Below the pieces are notes generated by a model. It ran no database searches. It was not told where the DNA came from and saw nothing but the letters and a program-made list of their open reading frames with translations. DNA of 64,000 bases from Alitta virens (lineage: Eukaryota > Annelida > Polychaeta > Phyllodocida > Nereididae). This document shows positions 58,812 to 64,000 of the stretch, piece after piece. Every line of letters begins with the position of its first letter. The stretch's first letter is position 1. Both the position numbers and the translations under genes were made by a program. The DNA lies in NCBI GenBank assembly GCA_932294295.1, contig OW028584.1, positions 30,675,231 to 30,739,230 of the forward strand, given 5' to 3'.

Positions 58812-59027
58812 GATATTTTTAAGCTAGTCAAACCTGTTTACTACAACACTATGCAATATGTTTTCAGGTCTATTATGTATCAAGGTGCTTTGATTTGGAA
58901 TTATTTACCTGTCGAATTAAAAGAAGTAGATGAATTAACTAATTTCAAAGATTAATTAAGACGTTGCAGTTCCTTGGAAAGTTGTAATTGTGGATCATGC
59001 ATAATCTGTCAGCAAGGTTATTTATGA
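58812..59027 (+). pseudogene. LINE ORF2 C-terminal remnant
   Basis: Frame reading ...YVFRS, then IMYQGALIWNYLPVELKEVD, then ELTNFKD, one internal stop (58953-58955), a Cys-rich end CNCGSCIICQQGYL and a final stop. The pattern G-A-x-x-WN-x-LP-x-E-(I/L)-K...L-x-x-FK is the conserved tail of non-LTR retrotransposon ORF2 proteins, followed there by an AT-rich 3' UTR as here. The remnant is open only from 58812, so most of the element is 5'-truncated, as usual for LINEs. Confidence 0.7.
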
Positions 59028-59928
59028 TCATTGTATAGTTCAGTCATAATCTCATTCTAATCATCTGTATATATATCTTCATTTCTTTATTGTTATCGTA
59101 TCAGTCGGCTAAAAGCTTTATAGCTTTTGTTTTATTATTTGTCTTATAATATGATTATTTGTGCTGTATGATGCACCTAAATAGGTAATAATGCACTATG
59201 CGACCAGAGACCCCATGGTATATGGTCTCTGGTATGACCGTGAACCAAATTACCAGGTCGCGGCTGCTGTTCCATTACTCCAAATTACCAGCAGCAGCAG
59301 CAGTGTGTCATATTGACATATGGAGATGATAAAATTATGCACCCCATACTAACCCAACAATTTGGATCACCAAAATAAAGACCACATGAATTTTACGTCA
59401 ATTTCACTGAGTCAGAAAAGTAATGGCAAAGTGAAGTTCCCATCTGCTCCAATAGAAACCAAGAATTAAAGTGCTAAAATACTGCTTGCTAATCATGATG
59501 CTCTATTGTTCGTCATTTAATCGGGATAGGCTTGTAATAACAAATACATTTAACTTGATATAATGCCAGGGGCAAAATATTCAGTATATAATTGTCAGTA
59601 TATTTCAGACTAGTTTTGTCACAATTTCTCCAGTTCTAAAACAGTAACAGAGGGGTGGTCGTACAAGAGCTCACAAGATGGTTCTACTGTATTAATAATG
59701 CCAACATCATCGACATATAACCACAGAGTTATGGAATGCAGCTCATTAAATATTGACAGCTGCAACCGAAAAAGCTGGTGCAGTGAGTTCGCTTGAAAAT
59801 AGCATGTCAACCATACTGACGTTTCCATGGAGCACAGACAGTGCTGCCCCCTGTAGCAGTGCTTAACTCTCCAAGGAAATATGTGGGACAATGTAAACAT
59901 CACAACTTCTAATATCAGAAGTCCCCTG

Positions 59929-59963
59929 CAGCAGTAGCAGCAGCAGCAGCAGCAGCAGCAGCA
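59929..59963. repeat. (CAG)n array
   Basis: About 11 CAG units with one TAG. Long overlapping minus ORFs of Cys or Leu runs come from this array. Confidence 0.95.
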
Positions 59964-61204
59964 GTTCAGGCAGCAATGATGCTCCTGCAGGCAAAACTGC
60001 ATGATCACTCAATGAGCACAGATAATGCATCGATGATGCTAATGTCCATGAACAATGTTTAATACTCATTTTGGTCGTAGCAGTATGGGATACTGGTTGT
60101 AGACATACGGATAAGCTATAAAACAGAATGTGTTTTTTAAATTCATCTAATTTTGCTAAAATCGTTAGAGAATAATCCTAACACATTTCACTGGTGTATT
60201 TTTTTTTTAATAAGAAAAATATCTATCAATTTCTCAAACAACAGACCAGAACTTACTTCTAAAATGGTCAATGAGTTATTTAACTCAACTTTCAGGAAGG
60301 AATACAACTATTCACAATGTGTGAGCAACAATCAAAAGTGTGATAAACTACAGCCCAAAATAAAACTGAAATCAAAGACATGTGCATGTATTGTATAGTG
60401 AAATCGCTTGGTAAAAACATACAGTCTAACAAGTTCAAGATGCATACAGAAATCATTACCCAAAATAAAGAGTCTAATTTTCCACTTCAGTCCATCATTC
60501 ATTGAAAAACCAGTTAGGCTAAAAACTTTCCAACCCATTCGAGATGACCAATAACAAAAAGGATTGATGGATTTGCACCAACACAATAACCTGGAAGAAT
60601 TCGCTGAAATAAGAGGAGAAACATGTCAAGAATCCACACACCTGTTTTGGGACAGTAAAGTGATGCAAACGATAACTTCTCAAGGTCTTAAAGTAATGGG
60701 CTGTGCACATTTTGTGCACATTTTGTTAACATTTTCCTCATTCACTTTCCCAGGTTAGCTTGAAGAATGTGGTCATGTGTTAAGACCATTTGAGGACAAC
60801 ACCTGTTTTCGACTTCTGAACCATATTGGGTTACACTCCGCACCATATTTGAGTCCACACCAGCGCAAGCAATCTACAACATTGTACCTATCATAGGCTA
60901 TGGTGTTTTGGCCCTATTTGTACTTAGAAGCTTATGGTATGGCAAATTGTAGCAGTTATATCTACGAGCTGAACAGTGCACTGAAATATGAGATGATCTA
61001 ATAAGGGCAGTGCACTGAGCGCAGGTTAACTTTTGAGAGGTGTCGTCAGGTGCAAAATACCCTCCCTAGATTACCCTGGTATTAACATGGTATTAAGGCT
61101 ATAAGGTATTGGACCTTGGATGAACTAGAGTTCATCCAAGATTGGACCAAGCTGCTATATGTCCTTATTATGGCTGGTCGATGTGGTCAATCTGGGCGAT
61201 ATTG

Positions 61205-61502
61205 AATTGAATTGTATTGAAGAGAAGAGCGGAGAAGAGAAGAGTAGAGAATAGAAGAGCAGAGAAGAAGAAAAGAGAAGAGCAGAGAATAGAAGAGAAT
61301 AGAAGAGAAGACAAGAGAAGACAAGAGCAGAGAATAGAAGAGATGAGAAGAGAAAAGAGAAGAGCAGAGAAAAGAAGAGAATAGAAGAGAAGACAAGAGA
61401 AGACAAGAGCAGAGAATAGAAGAGAAGAGGAAAAGAGAAGAGGAGAGAAGAGCAAAGAAGAGAAGAGAAGAGCAGAGAAGAGCAAAGAAGAGAAGAGAAG
61501 TC
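61205..61502. repeat. Polypurine AGAAG satellite with an 82-bp higher-order unit
   Basis: About 300 bp with almost only A and G on the plus strand, built of AGAAG/AGAGC/AATAG pieces. A longer unit starting AAAAGAGAAGAGCAGAGAA recurs at 61271 and 61353 (82-bp period). ORFs over it are Ser/Leu/Phe artefacts. Confidence 0.9.
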
Positions 61503-61822
61503 TTAGAGGAATAAAAAAATATTCACATGACAATGACATGACATGAGTAACGAATAATAAAGTTTATAATTACTAACCCCCCCCCCCCCCCAACCATCAA
61601 CTCCAGCAATTAAATCAATTATATAAAACCCAATAAAAAATGTCAAGGACACTATGCATGTTTACAACAAATAGCAAATTCCAAGCTAAGTCAACAAGTT
61701 GCATTGGCCATACTTCAGACTTATTTACATTGCTAACTTTGTTTGTTGTGAAATAAATTGAGGTGTGACAAGATAGATGTGCAGGAAAATTGAAAACAAG
61801 ACAAAATAAAGTGACCACATAC

Positions 61823-61856
61823 CAAGGTCCTCTTCAGCTACAGTCATTTTTGTCAT
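61823..61856 (-). CDS. Candidate first coding exon (MTKMTVAEEDL)
   Basis: Minus strand: an ATG opens 11 codons (MTKMTVAEEDL) plus one base, then a donor G|GTATGT. The phase-1 end matches the phase-1 start of the acidic exon at 42348, giving ...EEDL-V-DEEGG... if no exon lies between. An in-frame TAA about 50 nt upstream of the ATG supports this as the start. A possible acceptor (CTAACTAG, exon from 61900) would make the exon partly 5' untranslated. The link across about 19.5 kb is inferred from strand, phase and acidic composition only. A short chance ORF beside a chance donor cannot be excluded. Confidence 0.35.
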
Positions 61857-61900
61857 ATTGTGTAGGGTTGTTTTTGGATAGGAAAGTGCCCGAAGTACAT

Positions 61901-64000
61901 CTAGTTAGTCAGAAACAGGACTAGACTTCAAGGAACCAGGATAACAAAAGTGGTGATAGACAAAAACTTAATTAACAAGACAGGAAATTGGACGGTGGTC
62001 AAAGAAAACAGAACTGGAGTGATAAAACACATACCTGGCTTGAAAATACTTGCAGTGGACTCTCATAACTAAGAACACACAGGAATCAATGAATTAGTCT
62101 TAATCTAGAGATTTTGGATTCATTTACACATTTAAGTACTGATAACAGTATTGGGAACCAATATCTTAAAAATGGAATGGTCTTAATATTATGTCATAAC
62201 AGACCAATGTCATTTAAATTCTCTAGTTCCAACGATTTATGACTCGATTTAAAACCGATTTGCATTGCAAGCCACTAATCGCCAGAGCAAAAAGTTGATT
62301 GTGTTGGCAATCATCATGGTTGTGCGATCATCATTTTGATTGTGTTGGTTGTGCATTCATCACTTATCTCCTCCTCCTCCTCCTCCTCCTCCTGATCTTG
62401 ATCAAATTCCATAGATACAATAATCAGCAACATTGAGCCCCTGCAGGTGAAACGTCATTTTGACATTTTGCAGGTGTCCCCAAATGGGCCCCTGGAGGAC
62501 AAGGGGAACCTTGAGCTCGAAGTCCTATATATGAATCATGTCCAATTAACGCGGTATCTGTGCAGCATGTCCCCCTAACCAGGTTACCTATTAACTTCCC
62601 CTTCTGTTTATTCAAAGTCTTCCTTCTGCCAATGTACACCCAGTGCAAAAAGTACATTGCATTGGACAGAAAGATAATACCTCAAATGACTTGCATGCAC
62701 TGGATACACAGCACAGGGAAGATGCTTTAATTGTATTAGTGTCAGGGGTTAAGCAGTTTTCCTTGCACCAGGGACTCAAGTGAGTGACTTTTCGGTGTAA
62801 TGGATGAAGTTCGTGCCAGAGTTCCTGGGTCCTCTTTCTCAAATTCCTTACATTAGCACTTAAGTGCCCTAATGGGCAAGGCAATGGTACACCATACCTT
62901 GGACTAGAACATACTATGCAATGAGGTATACATATTCTTGACCCAGACAGACTTCATAGGCAAAATACCAACTGCATTAATTCACGAGAGACGTACAATA
63001 CAATTGAGTGCAATAATTTAACGTCTGGAAGACAACACTGATGCAAATAAAAGTTCCAGGGTTATACATGCAACATCGTGTAACATGGAATGGCCAGTGT
63101 GAGCCTTATCCACTCTTCATAACATCTGCCTATCTGCTAAATTAGCCACCACTTCCTGTTCACTTTCTGAAATTCAAGATCTTGAAAGTGAGTTAAGACT
63201 TCAATATATATATATATAATAATGCATTTTATTCACATTCATTTATTGGATATTAGTTGAGAATCAATTCACATTCCATAAATACCAACACACGAACAAC
63301 CTGTGTGCACGAACCACCTCCACACAGTGAAGGAAAGACAGCCAGCCAACCAGCCCACTAAGTCAAGATTATCTCAACTTTAGAAAGAGTGCAAAGAGAG
63401 AAAAAGCCCAAGGCCAGAGATAATCTTCAAGTATGGCCAACTTCCAAGAGAGGCAAAGGGGGTTTTTACCTCAGCTGGGGTGTCATGTTTCACCCTAGGA
63501 ATGTCTCTTTGGCTTGTCAAGGTGCACTGCATACACCTTTCTCACGGTTCGGGCTCATGATCTTGAGAGGTGCAAAGGGGGGAGGGGGGGGGGGGGGGCA
63601 CTCTCACTCCTTTTAGGATTACACATTTGAAGGGGGTTTGCTTTCTTTTATGGATTTGTCATTTATAAAAGAATGAGGTGGAGTAACTCAAGGATCCTCA
63701 TTTCTATATTATGATTTAATGAGGGTTTTGTGAAGGTCCGGACGACTGTATTTTAATATTATGTAATAATGACTTAAAGGGGGGGGGGAGGGGTATGTCA
63801 CTCTTAGTATATATTGTGTAATAACTGACCTAAGAACACTAAACTGTGTAAAAAAAGAATATTTTTTTCCAAAAATATACATGCATTCCTTTATTAATGT
63901 GATTCTCGCTATTACAAGAATGTGATAAACTTTCCCAAAGGCATTTACTTATCACATTTTATGATATTACTTTCAAATAGTTTGATCAATTGCCAAGATT
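61901..64000. other. No gene seen; upstream flank of the acidic gene start
   Basis: No CpG-rich promoter is apparent. Contains a pogo-like relic (62050-62190), the CTC array, G tracts near 63580 and 63780 and an (AT)n run near 63205. A 90-codon minus ORF at 62612-62884 has no other support. Confidence 0.4.
62368..62393. repeat. (CTC)n array
   Basis: About eight CTC units. Confidence 0.93.

Larger units (their letters stand above)
42349..61822 (-). other. Proposed long intron of the acidic gene
   Basis: If the exon at 61823 belongs to the gene, this is one intron or several introns with undetected small exons. It contains SINE, pogo-like, LINE and microsatellite material, the perfect inverted repeat, one X-box and one DR1. 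Stretches 44900-48600, 48820-50880 and 53100-55690 hold no gene or clear repeat that I can see. Confidence 0.3.

Noticed and set aside
59619..60008. 129-codon minus ORF containing LWLYVDDVGII, like the YVDD catalytic motif of reverse transcriptases
   Set aside because: The frame is mostly a translated (CAG)n array, and the motif falls next to a CAGTAGAACC pogo-like relic. No other reverse transcriptase motif is in frame.
61115..61140. Inverted repeat CTTGGATGAACT/AGTTCATCCAAG
   Set aside because: Real but short; part of a local ATTGGACC direct repeat and without further context.
61155..61539. Long Ser/Leu/Phe ORFs on the minus strand
   Set aside because: Translation of the polypurine satellite.
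1..64000. CRISPR arrays, bacterial operons, rRNA or phage genes
   Set aside because: No repeat-spacer pattern with constant spacers, no ribosome-binding sites and no long ORFs. The window is eukaryotic.

Overview
The window looks like nuclear DNA of an animal, most likely a marine invertebrate. It is AT-rich, has no long open reading frames, and no operon-like gene packing. It holds spliceosomal exon boundaries, many tetranucleotide and CAG microsatellites, tRNA-derived SINE pieces, short inverted-repeat transposons and decayed LINE fragments. The recurrent TAGGCCTA-like and TACATGTA-like words, and the many relics of TA-flanked CAGT...ATTAAGACCAC elements, recall echinoderm, hemichordate or lophotrochozoan sequence. 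That assignment is an impression; no marker gene fixes the phylum.

The best protein-coding signal is on the minus strand. Two internal exons, 42067-42348 (282 bp) and 41446-41637 (192 bp), have good splice sites, both begin and end in phase 1, and join in frame into a very acidic segment followed by a charged segment ending in nine asparagines. A candidate first coding exon, also ending in phase 1, lies at 61823-61856. If it belongs to the same gene the intron is about 19.5 kb, so much of the right third of the window would be intronic. The gene continues past 41446, but I could not find the next exon. I do not recognise the protein.

Other candidate gene pieces are weaker. There is a CpG-rich, YY1-site-bearing start with a 46-nt first coding exon at 22793-22838 (minus). 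A CRE/E-box cluster at 3456-3570 lies upstream of a two-exon model at 2876-3368 (minus). A plus-strand promoter at 20995-21060 has two CCAAT boxes 32 bp apart around an E2F-type site. Possible isolated plus-strand exons lie at 27290-27441, 36144-36213, 51951-52172 and 58469-58729.

Mobile elements and repeats make up much of the rest. They include three well-delimited inverted-repeat MITEs with apparent TA target duplications, a perfect 72-bp inverted repeat with a 40-bp loop, several copies of two SINE families, a LINE ORF2 C-terminus at 58812-59027, reverse-transcriptase scraps at 12.2 and 14.2 kb, and a possible CCHC zinc knuckle at 34.5 kb. Tandem repeats include an 82-bp higher-order polypurine array at 61.2-61.5 kb.

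Between these lie islands dense in transcription-factor-like words (TGACGTCA, CACGTG, ACAATGG, AGGTCA direct repeats, X-boxes). They look like candidate enhancers of a developmental-type, gene-poor landscape. No rRNA, true tRNA, CRISPR array or intact transposase was seen.
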